From Cherax quadricarinatus (Eukaryota > Arthropoda > Malacostraca > Decapoda > Parastacidae): a DNA stretch of 64,000 bases. The stretch lies in NCBI RefSeq assembly GCF_038502225.1, contig NC_091312.1, positions 34,054,523 to 34,118,522 of the forward strand, given 5' to 3'. Numbering within the stretch: position 1 is the stretch's first letter; each line of letters opens with the position of its first letter. The notes beneath the pieces were generated by a model. The model saw nothing but the letters and a program-made list of their open reading frames with translations, had not been told where the DNA came from and did no database searches. Below are positions 49,424-60,188 of the stretch, one piece after another. A program made the position numbers and the translations under genes.

Positions 49424-50740
49424 ACACTGGTCGTATCCCACCGAGGCTGGGTGGCCCACCGAGGCTGAGTGGCCCACCGAGGCTGAGTGGCCCACCGAGG
49501 CTGGGTGGCCCACCGAGGCTGAGTGGCCCACCGAGGCTGGGTGGCCCACCGAGGCTGAATGGTCCACCGAGGCTGAGTGGCCCACCGAGGCTGAGTGGCC
49601 CACCGAGGCTGAGTGGCCCACCGAGGCTGAGTGGCCCACCGAGGCTGGGTGGCCCACCGAGGCTGAATGGTCCACCGAGGCTGAGTGGCCCACCGAGGCT
49701 GAGTGGCCCACCGAGGCTGAGTGGCCCACCGAGGCTGGGTGGCCCACCGAGGCTGAGTGGCCCACCGAGGCTGAGTGGCCCACCGAGGCTGGGTGGCCCA
49801 CCGAGGCTGAGTGGCCCACCGAGGCTCTGTGGCCCACCGAGGCTGAATGGTCCACCGAGGCTGAGTGGCCCACCGAGGCTGGGTGGCCCACCGAGGCTGG
49901 GTGGCCCACCGAGGCTCTGTGGCCCACCGAGGCTGAGTGGTCCACCGAGGCTGAGTGGCCCACCGAGGCTCTGTGGCCCACCGAGGCTGAGTGGTCCACC
50001 GAGGCTGAGTGGCCCACCGAGGCTGGGTGGCCCACCGAGGCTGGGTGGCCCACCGAGGCTGGGTGGCCCACCGAGGCTGGGTGGCCCACCGAGGCTGGGT
50101 GGCCCACCGAGGCTGGGTGGCCCACCGAGGCTGAGTGGCCCACCGAGGCTCTGTGGCCCACCGAGGCTGAGTGGTCCACCGAGGCTGAGTGGCCCACCGA
50201 GGCTGAGTGGCCCACCGAGGCTGGGTGGCCCACCGAGGCTGGGTGGCCCACCGAGGCTGGGTGGCCCACCGAGGCTGGGTGGCCCACCGAGGCTGGGTGG
50301 CCCACCGAGGCTGGGTGGCCCAAAAGGAAAAACGAAAGTTTCTTATTATACATTTAGTAATATATAGAGGGGAAGGGGTTACTAGCCCCTTGCTCCTGGC
50401 ATTTTAGTCGCCTCTTACGACATGCATGGCTTACGGAGGAAGAATTCTGTTCCACATCCCCATGGAGATAAGTGGAAAAAACAAGAACAAGAACTAGTAA
50501 GAAAAACAGAAGAAAACCCAGAAGAGTGTGTGTATATATATGCTTGTATATGCATGTGTAGTGTGACCTAAATGTAAATAGAAGTAGAAAGAGGTAACTG
50601 AAATCTTGCTATGTTTATGAAACAGAAAAAAGTAAAATAATTACCGGGATTTGTTTTACACTCACTTGGCAGGACGGTAGTACCTCCCTGGGTGGTTGCT
50701 GTTTACCAACCAACTACTTATTGATCCTTATATACATGAA
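49424..50740. mobile_element. RTE-type 3' UTR containing an internal minisatellite
   Basis: CAACACACTGGTCGTATCCC before the array and GGCCCAAAAGGAAAAACG after it match the continuous RTE 3' UTR at 34335-34385 (AGCACACTGGCCGATTCCC and GGCCCGAAAAAGAAAAAC). 50340-50740 continues with CTTACGACATGCATGGCTTA and GGCAGGACGGTAGTACCTCC, a leader/UTR block I recall from decapod RTE elements. Confidence 0.75.
49440..50325. repeat. 18 bp minisatellite (CCACCGAGGCTGRGTGGC)
   Basis: About 49 units. Variants are CTGAGT, CTGGGT, CTGAAT and CTCTGT. Segments of 6-10 units recur in the same variant order (for example around 49550 and 49665; 49900 and 49970 and 50150), showing block duplication. Confidence 0.97.
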
Positions 50741-51560
50741 TATATATTGGGAGCATAGTGACGTGGAGAGTCAGGTGGAGAAAGCTGAGAAGGTTGAATT
50801 AGAGACGGACTTGCACGGGATGGACCAGTAGGTTGGTTGTTGTGTATGATAACGATGAATAAGTTTCCTGGCAAGGGGTTCAGCTATACCGTAAAAGCCG
50901 TTGTTCTGGCTAAAATTATTAAATATACAGATGAGTGATGAATCCAAGATCCTGCGATGCTGAGTGTCTTGCGACTGTGTAGCTGATTAAATGGTTGTTG
51001 AAGTTTCGGAATAAAACACAGGAATTCCTCAGATCGTCTATTCTAGAGCCTGCGTATTGGTGTTCTGAAATATGTTTGGAAGTCTCTGGATGTCTCGCCC
51101 ACACATAACTGTAAGGGGGTTATGTATACCCATTACAACTAATGCAACCGGTGTCTCTTACTGGTGATGCCTTTGAGGGTGGTGGATGTGGAGGTAGATA
51201 CTTGGAATGGGGTACTGGAAAGGATGTTGGATACGTGTTTGGCACCGGAGTTGGCGGGGAGGACTATATATCTCCTCTCGGCACTATCTTGTCTGGGTGA
51301 GCTGAAGATGTTATGTGTACGGTGTCTGCAGTCTCCAATGAAGTGACGAGGATAGTGAAGTTTACAGAATACTTGTTCGATGTAAGAGCATTCTTTCTCA
51401 AGGAATTTATTGCATAGGGTGAATAGAGTGTATAGCCTGACGGTTTCCATAAGAGTGCGAAATTCCTGCATTCCCGATGTAAGGGAGGGACTGCTTCTTT
51501 GGCTCATACCATAGGTTGCCAAGGAAAATAATTTCAATGACCTAGTTCCGAGGAGTCAAG
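50741..51560 (-). pseudogene. Penelope-like element: RT C-terminal linker and GIY-YIG remnant
   Basis: Minus strand. 51537-51139 (132 codons) holds LYTLFTLCNKFLEKECSYIE, then FCKLHYPRHFIGDC and RRYIVLPANSGAKHVSNIL, the block between RT and endonuclease in Penelope elements. After a stop, DTGCISC (about 51150) and the frame 51104-50919 with WARHPETSKHISEHQYAGSR, DDLRNSC and NNHLISY continue as a damaged GIY-YIG domain. Different lineage from 33341-33721. Several frame breaks; inactive. Confidence 0.78.
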
Positions 51561-52529
51561 TCATCAGTACCAGGAAACCCTCAGTCGTCTGAGAGCGGAG
51601 GCTCCACCAGCAGTGGTGCAGCAGTTGGATAACTGGGATTCCCGGTAAGGAAGGTCTAGGATTTTTCTTGAAATTTCACAGACACGACCAAAAATGATTC
51701 TTGCGAATAATTATATCTGGATGGTAACTGCCGTTCGCTCTATGCTCTAGCATGATTGGTGAATTGTTTCTTCTTAACGAGGCAGTTTTATGGTACTGTA
51801 TGACTAGTGGTTTCTACCTAACGAGGCAGTTCAGTGTAATGAGAACAAATACTTTTTTATTTACTTTCATACTGTCTTTATCATTAGTTGTAATTAATAA
51901 TTATATAATAAGTGAGAGATAGTGACAACATTGACAACTGCAAACATCATTTTTTTCGATTTACTATGCACATTAATTTGTAAAATCCCAAACAGTATTA
52001 TTACGTTAACAGCTACAGACAAACTTTGACAAAATTCTTTTACATACATTATAAATGAGGCAGTAAACAAGATCGACCATTTAGATGCAAACACTAGAAA
52101 GAAAATGCTGAAAAATTTTAAGAATAAAGTACTATACATCAAGAGTAACACTTTTCTATAAAAAAAATACAGAAATGAACAAAATTCAGTCTAAATTAGA
52201 TATCAAAATTGATAACAGATAAGAGAATTTTGATTGTGGCGAGATCTGTGGCTCACTCCCCAGTATTCCTGATAATGTAAGTTGACAAAGTAAATTGAGG
52301 AGGAAAACCCTCGTATAAGAAATCTAAAATATGAGATAATGTAAGAGAAATATCAAAAGTAGTTAACGAATTGTGAGTGAGAATGATTGGGTGTGAGTTA
52401 CACCTGACTAACATCTATCACATATAAGAATAAAGGAATTTTCATATTGCCAAATCTCTCTCAGCAAACTCTTCAACTGAACATTTACAGCTGATACATT
52501 GGTCAGGTCAGCTGCACCACTCTTACTAG
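51561..52529. other. Non-genic stretch
   Basis: AT-rich. A hydrophobic minus-strand frame at 51894-52151 (85 codons) has no recognisable family and is probably a composition effect. Confidence 0.5.
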
Positions 52530-52572
52530 CCTAACCTAACCTAACCTAACCTAACCTAACAACATAACATAA
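52530..52572. repeat. Interstitial telomere-type repeat, left block
   Basis: Six CTAAC units (complement of TTAGG) followed by CATAA variants, abutting a SINE. Confidence 0.92.
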
Positions 52573-52573
52573 C

Positions 52574-52902
52574 ATAAACCATACCCCCGGCCGGGATTGA
52601 ACCCGCGGTCATAGAGTCTCAAAACTCCAGCCCGTCGCGTTAGCCACTAGACCAGCTAGCCACAATAAGATTCATCCAACTAGGTACATTTCTACACCAT
52701 AGGAAAGTTAGCACAGGCACCTCTGTGACCACAAATGCAAGTTTTTACAGACGAATCTCCAGCTAGCGTGGCCGTGACGAACTCTAGCTCAAGTCCCTTC
52801 ACTGCCGTCAACATGACTCAAGAAATCGTAATGACACGATTGCAATCCCGGCCGGGGGTATGGTTTATTTGCAATCGTGTCATTACGATTTCTTGAGTCA
52901 TG
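52574..52902 (-). mobile_element. tRNA-derived SINE family S3 with terminal inverted repeat
   Basis: Minus-strand head GTCTAGTGGCTAACGCG (A box, plus 52636-52649) and GGTTCAATCCC (B box, plus 52593-52603), spaced 33 bp as in a tRNA. The body lies upstream on the same strand (to 52811). 52812-52845 and 52869-52902 are perfect 34 bp inverted repeats. Their loop, 52846-52868, is the inverse of the SINE segment at 52574-52597. Confidence 0.85.
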
Positions 52903-53013
52903 ATAACATAACACAACATAACCTAACCTAACCTAACTTAACCTAACCTAACCTAACCTAACCTAGCCTAACCTAACCTAACATAACATAACATAACCTA
53001 ACATAACCTAACA
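52903..53013. repeat. Interstitial telomere-type repeat, right block
   Basis: AACCT/AACAT units, mostly perfect at 52920-52980, in the same orientation as the left block, so the SINE sits within one telomere-type array. Confidence 0.92.
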
Positions 53014-53096
53014 ATTTGTAAGTTGACATGGAGTTTCAGAAACTGACTTTAAGACTCTCATATGTAAAATAACGTGATAAAAATTATAATACAATA

Positions 53097-54225
53097 GATT
53101 GAACATACCCAGATCACAATGCTATACTAACATAGCCATGACTGAATACTATACTAACATAACCAGGTCACAGTGCTATGCTAACATAGCCATGACTGAA
53201 TACTATACTAACATAACCAGGTCACAGTGCTATGCTAACATAGCCATGATTGAATACTATAATAACATAGAAAGGTCACAATGCTATGCTAAAATAGCCA
53301 GGTCTGAATACTATACTAACATAACCAGGTCACAATGCTATACTAACATAGCCAGGTCTGAATACTATAATGACATGTAAAGGTCACAATGCTATGCTAA
53401 CACAGCCAGGTCTGAATACTATACTAACATAGCCAGGTCACAATGCTATACTAACATAGCTAGGTCTGAATACTGTAATACAATAGAAAGGTCACAATGC
53501 TATGCTAACACAGCCAGGTCTGAATACTATAATACAATAATACAATGCTATGCTAACATAGCCAGGTCTGAATACTATAATAACACAGAAAGGTCACAAT
53601 TATATGCAAACAGAGCCAAGCCTGAATACTATAATAACATAAAAGGTCACCATGCTATGCTAACATAGCCAGGTCACAATGCTATACTAACATAGCCAGG
53701 TCTGAATACTGTAATACAATAGAAAGGTCACAATTCTATGCTAACATAGCCAGGTCTGAATACTATAATAACATAGAAAGGTCGCAATGTTATGTTAACA
53801 TAGCCAGGTCTGAATACTATACTAACATAGCCAGGTCACAATGCTATGCTAACATAGCCAGGTCTGAATACTATAATAACATAGCCAGGTCTGAATACTA
53901 TAATAACATAGAAAGGTCACAATGCTATGCTAACACAGCCAGGTCTGAATACTATAATAACATAGAAAGGTCACAATGCTATGTTAATATAGCCAGGTCT
54001 GAATACTATACTAACATAGCCAGGTCTGAATACTATAATAACATAGCCAGGTCTGAATACTATAATAACATAGAAAGGTCACAATGCTATGCTAACATAG
54101 CCAGGTCTGAATACCATAATAACATGTAAAGGTCAGAATGCTATGCTAACATAGGCAGGTCTAAATACTATGCTAACATAGCCAGATCACAATGCTATAC
54201 TAAAATAGCCAGGTCACAGTACTGT
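53097..54225. repeat. 27 bp satellite with 54 bp dimer order
   Basis: About 41 units. Two alternating monomer types: CCAGGTCTGAATACTATAAT and AAAGGTCACAATGCTATGCT, each followed by AACATAG. The dimer alternation is broken in places by repeated same-type units. Confidence 0.95.
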
Positions 54226-54229
54226 ATAA

Positions 54230-54690
54230 CATTCGGAAGGTACCATTCAGAGGCTGGGAAAGGTGCTGTTGAGTTAGTCTGGTCACTTAGAAGGAATTGA
54301 GCAGAATAGGTTGACCAAAAGGGTGAATAAAATTTAATTAAACTGAAAGAAGGAGAGTATGGGTCGTCCCAGGAAGGTCTGGAAAGAAGGAATAAAAGAG
54401 ATCTGGAGTCTTAAACGCATGAGTATCCAACAGTAACGTGTGAATGTGTTACACTGGACTAGAGAAAAGTGGTTTCTGGGATTTTGCGTGCTGATGGACT
54501 GTGAATATGGCAACATATATGAAGAGACTACGGAACGTACAGGTCCTTCACTCTGGGGGTGGTACGATTCGGAGACTCGCTTGAATTGTAATGACAAAAC
54601 ACTTCTGGAATGACAGCTATTGACCAGATGATGGTAAAGATGCTTCCTTCTTTGGGTCACCCTACCTTGGTGTGAGTTTATGTGGGAACT
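54230..54690 (+). pseudogene. RTE-like LINE C-terminal remnant
   Basis: Plus strand reads a degraded RLTKRVN block, GRPRKVWKEGIKEIWSLKRM and SIQQ, the C-terminal signature of RTE-like RTs. It is followed at about 54652 by GGGTCACCCTACCTTGGTG, the RTE 3' UTR motif. Many frame breaks. Confidence 0.65.
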
Positions 54691-54839
54691 GGAATTAAAA
54701 TTTTCAGTCAAAATTCCGATGTGCTTAATCTAAGATTTTTTTATTTTTTTTTTAATATTCGTTCCGGCAAACGAAAACCCTAAGCTAGTGACTCACCTAA
54801 TTACTTATGACAGAAGAAAGGCACGTGTGTTAATTAGAA

Positions 54840-54948
54840 TTGGGTTGGTCAAATGTTTGTTAGTGGGATGAATTGTAAAGGACCTGCCTAGTATGGGCCA
54901 ACAGGCCTGCTGCAGTGTTCCTCCTTTCTTATGTTCTTATGTTCTTAT
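54840..54948 (+). mobile_element. LINE L-B 3' end only
   Basis: GGACCTGCCTAGTATGGGCC, GGCCTGCTGCAGTGTTCC and the (TTCTTATG)n tail, as at 13130-13202. Extreme 5' truncation. Confidence 0.75.
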
Positions 54949-55111
54949 TAATAGTGACAGTAATTTTTGTGATTTGTAATATTTGTACCTCAGACTGATA
55001 TATTGGATGTTATGTTAATCCGTTTTTGTGCATATATGATATTTAATTTTTATAGTTAGGGAGACATTATGAAGGTAAAAATGATTCAGTTATGAGCATT
55101 GGCAGGAACAA

Positions 55112-57075
55112 CACTATCAACAACAGCAGCTGCAGTAATAACAGCAGCTGCAGTAACAACAGCAGCTGCAGTAACAACAGCAGCTGCAGTAACAACAGCA
55201 GCTGCAGTAACAACAGCAGCTACAGCAACAACAGCAGCTACAGCAACAACAGCAACTACAACAACAACAGCAACTACAACAACAACAGCAGCTGCAGCAG
55301 CAACAGCAGCTGCAGCAACAACAGCAGCTGCAGCAACAACGGCAGCTGCAGCAACAACGGCAGCTGCAGCAACAACAGCAGCTACAGCAACAACAGCAAC
55401 TGCAGCAACAACAGCAGCTACAGCAACAACAGCAGCTACAGCAACAACAGCAGCTGCAGCAACAACAGCAGGAGCTGCAGCACCAGCAGGAGCTACAGCA
55501 ACAACACGAGGAGCTGCAGCAACAACAGCAGCTGCAGCAACAACAGCAGCTACAGCAACAACAACAGCTGCAGCAACAACAACAGCTGCAGCAACAACAG
55601 CAGCTACAACAACAACAGCAGCTACAGCAGCTACAGCAACAACAGTAGCTACAGCAACAACAGCAGCTGCAGCAACAACAGCAGCTACAACAACAACAGC
55701 AGCTGCAGCAGCAACAACAGCAGCTACAGCAACAACAGCAGCTGCAGCAACAACAGCAGCTGCAGCAACAACAGCAGCTGCAGCAGCAACAACAGCAGCT
55801 ACAACAACAACAGCAGCTGCAGCAGCAACAACAGCAGCTACAGCAACAACAGCAGCTGCAGCAACAACAGCAGCTGCAGCAACAACAGCAGCTGCAGCAA
55901 CAACAGCAGCTGCAGCAACAACAGCAGCTACAGCGACAACAGCAGCTGCAGCAACAACAGCAGCTACAGCAACAACAGCAGCTGCAGCAACAACAGCAGC
56001 TACAACAACATCAGCAGCTGCAGCAACAACAGCAGCTACAGCAACAACAGCAGCTACAGCAACAGCAGCAGCTGCAGCAACAACAGCAACTACAGCAACA
56101 ACAGCATGTACAGCAACAACAGCAGCTGCAGCAACAACAGCAGCTGCAGCAACAACAGCAGCTGCAGCAACAACAGCAGCTGCAGCAAAAACAGCAGCTG
56201 CAGCAACAACAGCAGCTACAGCAACAACAGAAACTGCAGCAACAACAGCAGCTGCAACAACAACAGCAGCTACAGCAACAACAGCAGCTACAGCAACAAC
56301 AGCAGCTACAGCAACAACAGCAGCTACAGCAACAACAGCAGCTGCAGCAACAACAGCAGCAGGAGCTGCAGCAACAACAGGAGGAGCTGCAGCACCAGCA
56401 GGAGCTGCAGCAACAACAGGAGGAGCTGCAGCACCAGCAGGAGCTGCAGCAACAACAGGAGGAGCTGCAGCACCAGCAGGAGCTGCAGCAACAACAGGAG
56501 CTACAGCAACAACAGGAGGAGCTGCAGCAACAACAGCAGCTGCAGCAACAACAGCAGCTACAGCAACAACAGCAGCTGCAGCAACAACAGCAGCTACAGC
56601 AACAACAGCAGCTGCAGCAACAGCAACAGCTGCAGCAACAACAGCAGCTGCAGCAACAACAACAGCTGCAGCAACAGCAACAGCTACAGCAACAACAGCA
56701 TCTGCAGCAACAACAACAGCTGCAGCAACAGCAACAGCTGCAGCAACAACAGCAGCTGCAGCAACAACAACAGCTGCAGCAACAACAACAGCTGCAGCAA
56801 CAGCTGCAGCAACAACAACAGCTGCAGCAACAGCAACAGCTGCAGCAACAACAGCAGCTGCAGCAACAACAACAGCTGCAGCAACAACAGCTGCAGCAAC
56901 AACAACAGCTGCAGCAACAACAGCTGCAGCAACAACAGCAACTGCAGCAACAACAGTAGCTGCAGCAACAACAGCAGCTGCAGCAACAACAGTAGCTGCA
57001 GCAACAACAGCTGCAGCAACAACAGCAGCTGCAGCAACAACAGTAGCTGCAGCAACAACAGCTGCAGCAACAACA
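55112..57075. repeat. 2 kb CAG/CAA/CTG-rich array (GCAGCTGCAGCAACAACA)
   Basis: 18 bp unit with GCTGCA/GCTACA variants. A sub-block at 56365-56530 carries GGAGGAGCTGCAGCACCAGCA. All frames are long and open (up to 692 codons on +, 671 on -) and encode pure homopolymer-like strings, so I treat it as satellite DNA. GCAGCTGC is self-complementary, so single strands can form hairpins. Confidence 0.95.
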
Positions 57076-57235
57076 GCAGCGCAGCAGAAGCTTATCCACA
57101 TCTTTCTAAAAAAACAAAAATAAATAAAACACTATCTTCTTATCCGCCACCTTGTTACTTTCAGACCTAAAACACAGCACACACACACACACACACACAA
57201 TACCAGATAGGAAGGTAACAACTAGTCATAGTACA

Positions 57236-58213
57236 TGACGAGGTGTCAGAGTGGGCGCCTGTGACGAGCGGGGTTCCACAAGGGTCATTCCTAGGACCTG
57301 TGCTGTTTCTGGTATATATGAATGACATGACGGAAGGGACAGACTCAGAAGTGTCCTTGTTTGCAGACGATGTGAAGCTAATGGGGAGAATTCAGTTGGA
57401 TGACGATCAGTCAGGACTACAAAGGGATCTGGACAGACTGCAAGCCTGGTCCAGCAACTGGCTCCTAGAGTTTAACCCCACCAAGTGCAAAGTCGTGAAG
57501 ATTAGGGAAGGGTAAAGAAGACCGCAGAAATAGTACAGGCTAGGGGGAAATAAACCTTACTCAAGGAAAAGTATCTTGGGGTGAGTATAACACCGAGCAC
57601 ATCTGCGACGCACATCAACCAAATAACTGCTGCAGCATATTGGCGCCTGGCAAACCTAAGAATAGCTTTCTGACACCTCAGTAAGGAATCGTTCAAGACT
57701 CTGTACACCGTCTACATTAGGCTCATACTGAACTATTCGGCACCAGTTGGAACCTATACCTGGTCAAACACGTAAAGAAAATAGAAAAAAATGCAAAGGT
57801 TTGTAACAAGATTAGTCCCGGAGCTCAGGGGCGTGTCCTACGAGGAGTGGTTAAGGGAAATCGACCTGACGACGCTGGAGGGTAGGTGGGATAGGTGGGA
57901 TAGGTGGGATATGATAACGACAAATAAAATACTGAAAGGAATTTAGAAGGTGGATAGGGACAGGATATTCTAGAGATGGGACACAGCAACAATGGGTCAG
58001 AATTAGAAGTGGAAGACTCAGATGAGTCACATGGATGTTAGGAAGTATTTCTTCAGTCAAAGAGTTGTCAGGAAGTGGAATAATCTGGAGAGTGATGTAG
58101 TGGAAGCTCATGGAACAGGGAGATAGTGGACCTAGTAGCGACCAGTGAGGAGGCGGGGCCGGGAGCTATGACTCCACCCCTGGAACCACAATTAGCGAAT
58201 TAGGTGAGTACAC
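57236..58213 (+). pseudogene. CR1/L2-like LINE family L-C, copy 3 (5'-truncated)
   Basis: Plus strand: VSEWAPVTSGVPQGSFLGPV (motif B), EVSLFADDVKLMGRIQ (motif C), LLEFNPTKCKVVKI in 57243-57515, then frameshifts, with the remaining C-terminus traceable to KKYFFSQRVVRKWNNL (about 58040). The 3' end is AATTAGGTGAGTACACTCA(CA)n at 58200-58233, as in copies 1 and 2. Next to (CA)n at its truncated 5' side too (57177-57199). Confidence 0.88.
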
Positions 58214-58275
58214 TCACACACACACACACACACCTACCCCTTCAACCACAAATAGTTGAGTACACACACACAATA
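58214..58275. repeat. (CA)n at the LINE 3' end
   Basis: CA repeats, then a second short copy of CAACCACAAATAGTTGAGTACA and (CA)n, i.e. a partial repeat of the LINE terminus (58235-58274). Confidence 0.85.
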
Positions 58276-58310
58276 ATTGCATAAAACAGTCCTCTTTCCT
58301 AAACCAGCCT

Positions 58311-58935
58311 TCCTGTTACCACCCTCCTGTTACCACCCTCCTGTTACCACCCTCCTGTTACCACCCTCCTGTTACCACCCTCCTGTTACCACCCTCCTGT
58401 TACCACCCTCCTGTTACCACCCTCCTGTTACCACCCTCCTGTTACCACCCTCCTGTAACCACCCTCCTGTTACCACCCTCCTGTTACCACCCTCCTGTTA
58501 CCACCCTCCTGTTACCACCCTCCTGTTACCACCCTCCTGTTACCACCCTCCTGTAACCACCCTCCTGTTACCACCCTCCTGTAGCTACCCTCCTGTAACC
58601 ACCCTTCTGTCACCACCTTCTTGTAACCACCCTCCTATAACCTCCTTCTTGTAACCACCCTCCTGTAACCACGTTTTTGTAACCACCCTCCTGTAACCAC
58701 CCTTCTGTAACCACCCTCCTGTAACCACCCTTCTGTAACCACTCTCCTGTAACCACCTTGTAACCACTCTCATGTAACCACCTCCCTGTAACTACCCTCC
58801 TGTAAATACCCTTCTCTTCCCACCCTTCTGTAACCACCCTCCTGTAATTACCCTTCTGTAACCACCCTCTTGTTACTTCTCTCCTGTAACTACCCTCCTG
58901 TAACCACCCTCCTTTAACCACCCTTCTGTAACTAC
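58311..58935. repeat. 14 bp minisatellite (CTGTTACCACCCTC)
   Basis: About 44 units. Perfect in 58311-58560, then increasingly variable (TAACC, TTCTG, CTTGTAACC) toward the right end, so the left end is the homogenised part. Confidence 0.96.
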
Positions 58936-60076
58936 AAATTTTTGCAGTAAACTCTTACATTCCATCCTTCAACACACACTCTTCACATATTTGTATCTTC
59001 GTCAACCTTCCATCTATTTGAGTGTCTGATGCGAAAACAGAAATGCCTTTTTATTATACTGTTTTGGGGTGAGGAAGATGCTGCTGAGAAGAATATATAA
59101 CGTATTTGAAGAAATTCAATTCCTCTCACAAGAGAAATTCTATTTAGGGTCCAGTATATCGAAACTCCTACGTCCAGGCAGTTCTTAAATCTGTAAATGA
59201 GTTTAGCCTGGGTAATAATCCGCAAGAAGCCACCTCCAGATGATTTCTCATTTAAACAACGCTTGTGGAACTTACATGAAGACCCTAGTTTTAATTAGTC
59301 GTTTAATGTTTCCGTAAAATGGAAATGCACCTCGTAAACGAGTCGCTGAGGATGAGTTGATCAAAGACAGATGTTGCACTCACTTCATAAACGAGATGAT
59401 GAAGAAGAGATGATCAACTTTGCAACGCTAGCAATTCATACTCAACCTGCATTTCGGATAAGATGTGATACATGTTTGCAGTTTAAAGAGCTATGTTAAA
59501 ATGTATGTCAAGTCAGAAACATCAAACCGAAAAGGCGAGAAAGGAAGAAAATAAACGTGAGTAACTAAACAAGAGAAAAACGATAAGACTAGGAACCCTG
59601 AGGGAAAGAAGGATGGGAAAGAGACTGGACTAAAGTTGGGGTAGAGATGGAGGGCAAGATTAATGACTTGGAAAGAAATACTGAATTTCCCGGAGAAGAA
59701 GCGTGGTCTGGAGTCCAGGAAGCTGCGACCACTGCTACAACTTATTACTATATTCCTACATATAACACTTCATACACTCTTTCAAATATACCTACATGTC
59801 GCATATACTGTTTTTATTGATTAAACAACCTGTTATCAAGCGATGTCTTGATGTCGAGTACGTAAGTAATATATCCAGAACTTTTATTATGATACAGCAG
59901 AACCTTTCTTTTCTTTAGCAAACTTTCATTAAAAACATTAGAACCTCGAGGAGGAAATAAGGATCATAAATAAATAATAAAAAAAATACATTATCTGATT
60001 AGGCTTTTCATTTATAATCTATAAATTTTACGGGGTTTAGGGCTTAGTTATGATTATAAAATATAATATTGCCAAC
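58936..60076. other. Non-genic stretch
   Basis: No domain recognised. Ordinary AT-rich composition. Confidence 0.55.
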
Positions 60077-60117
60077 AACAACAACAACAATAACAACAAC
60101 AACAATAATAATAATAT

Positions 60118-60164
<47 letters not shown>

Positions 60165-60188
60165 ATAATAATAATAATAATAATAATG
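60077..60188. repeat. (ACA)n, (CTA)n, (ATA)n compound microsatellite
   Basis: Three adjoining trinucleotide tracts, each drifting by one base from the one before. Confidence 0.95.

Noticed and set aside
49402..50367. 321-codon GPPRLx repeat protein
   Set aside because: 18 bp minisatellite derived from an RTE 3' UTR, not a gene.
51894..52151. 85-codon hydrophobic ORF (possible membrane peptide)
   Set aside because: AT-rich reverse frame of TTT/ATT codons, no homology recognised, no start context.
52920..53010. True chromosome end (telomere)
   Set aside because: Only short, mixed TTAGG/TTATG blocks with 11 kb of other sequence on one side and 52 kb on the other.
55086..57170. Open frames of 671-692 codons on both strands (poly Ala/Val, Ser/Asn, Ala/Thr)
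   Set aside because: Translation of a CAG/CAA/CTG satellite in every frame; no non-repeat domain.
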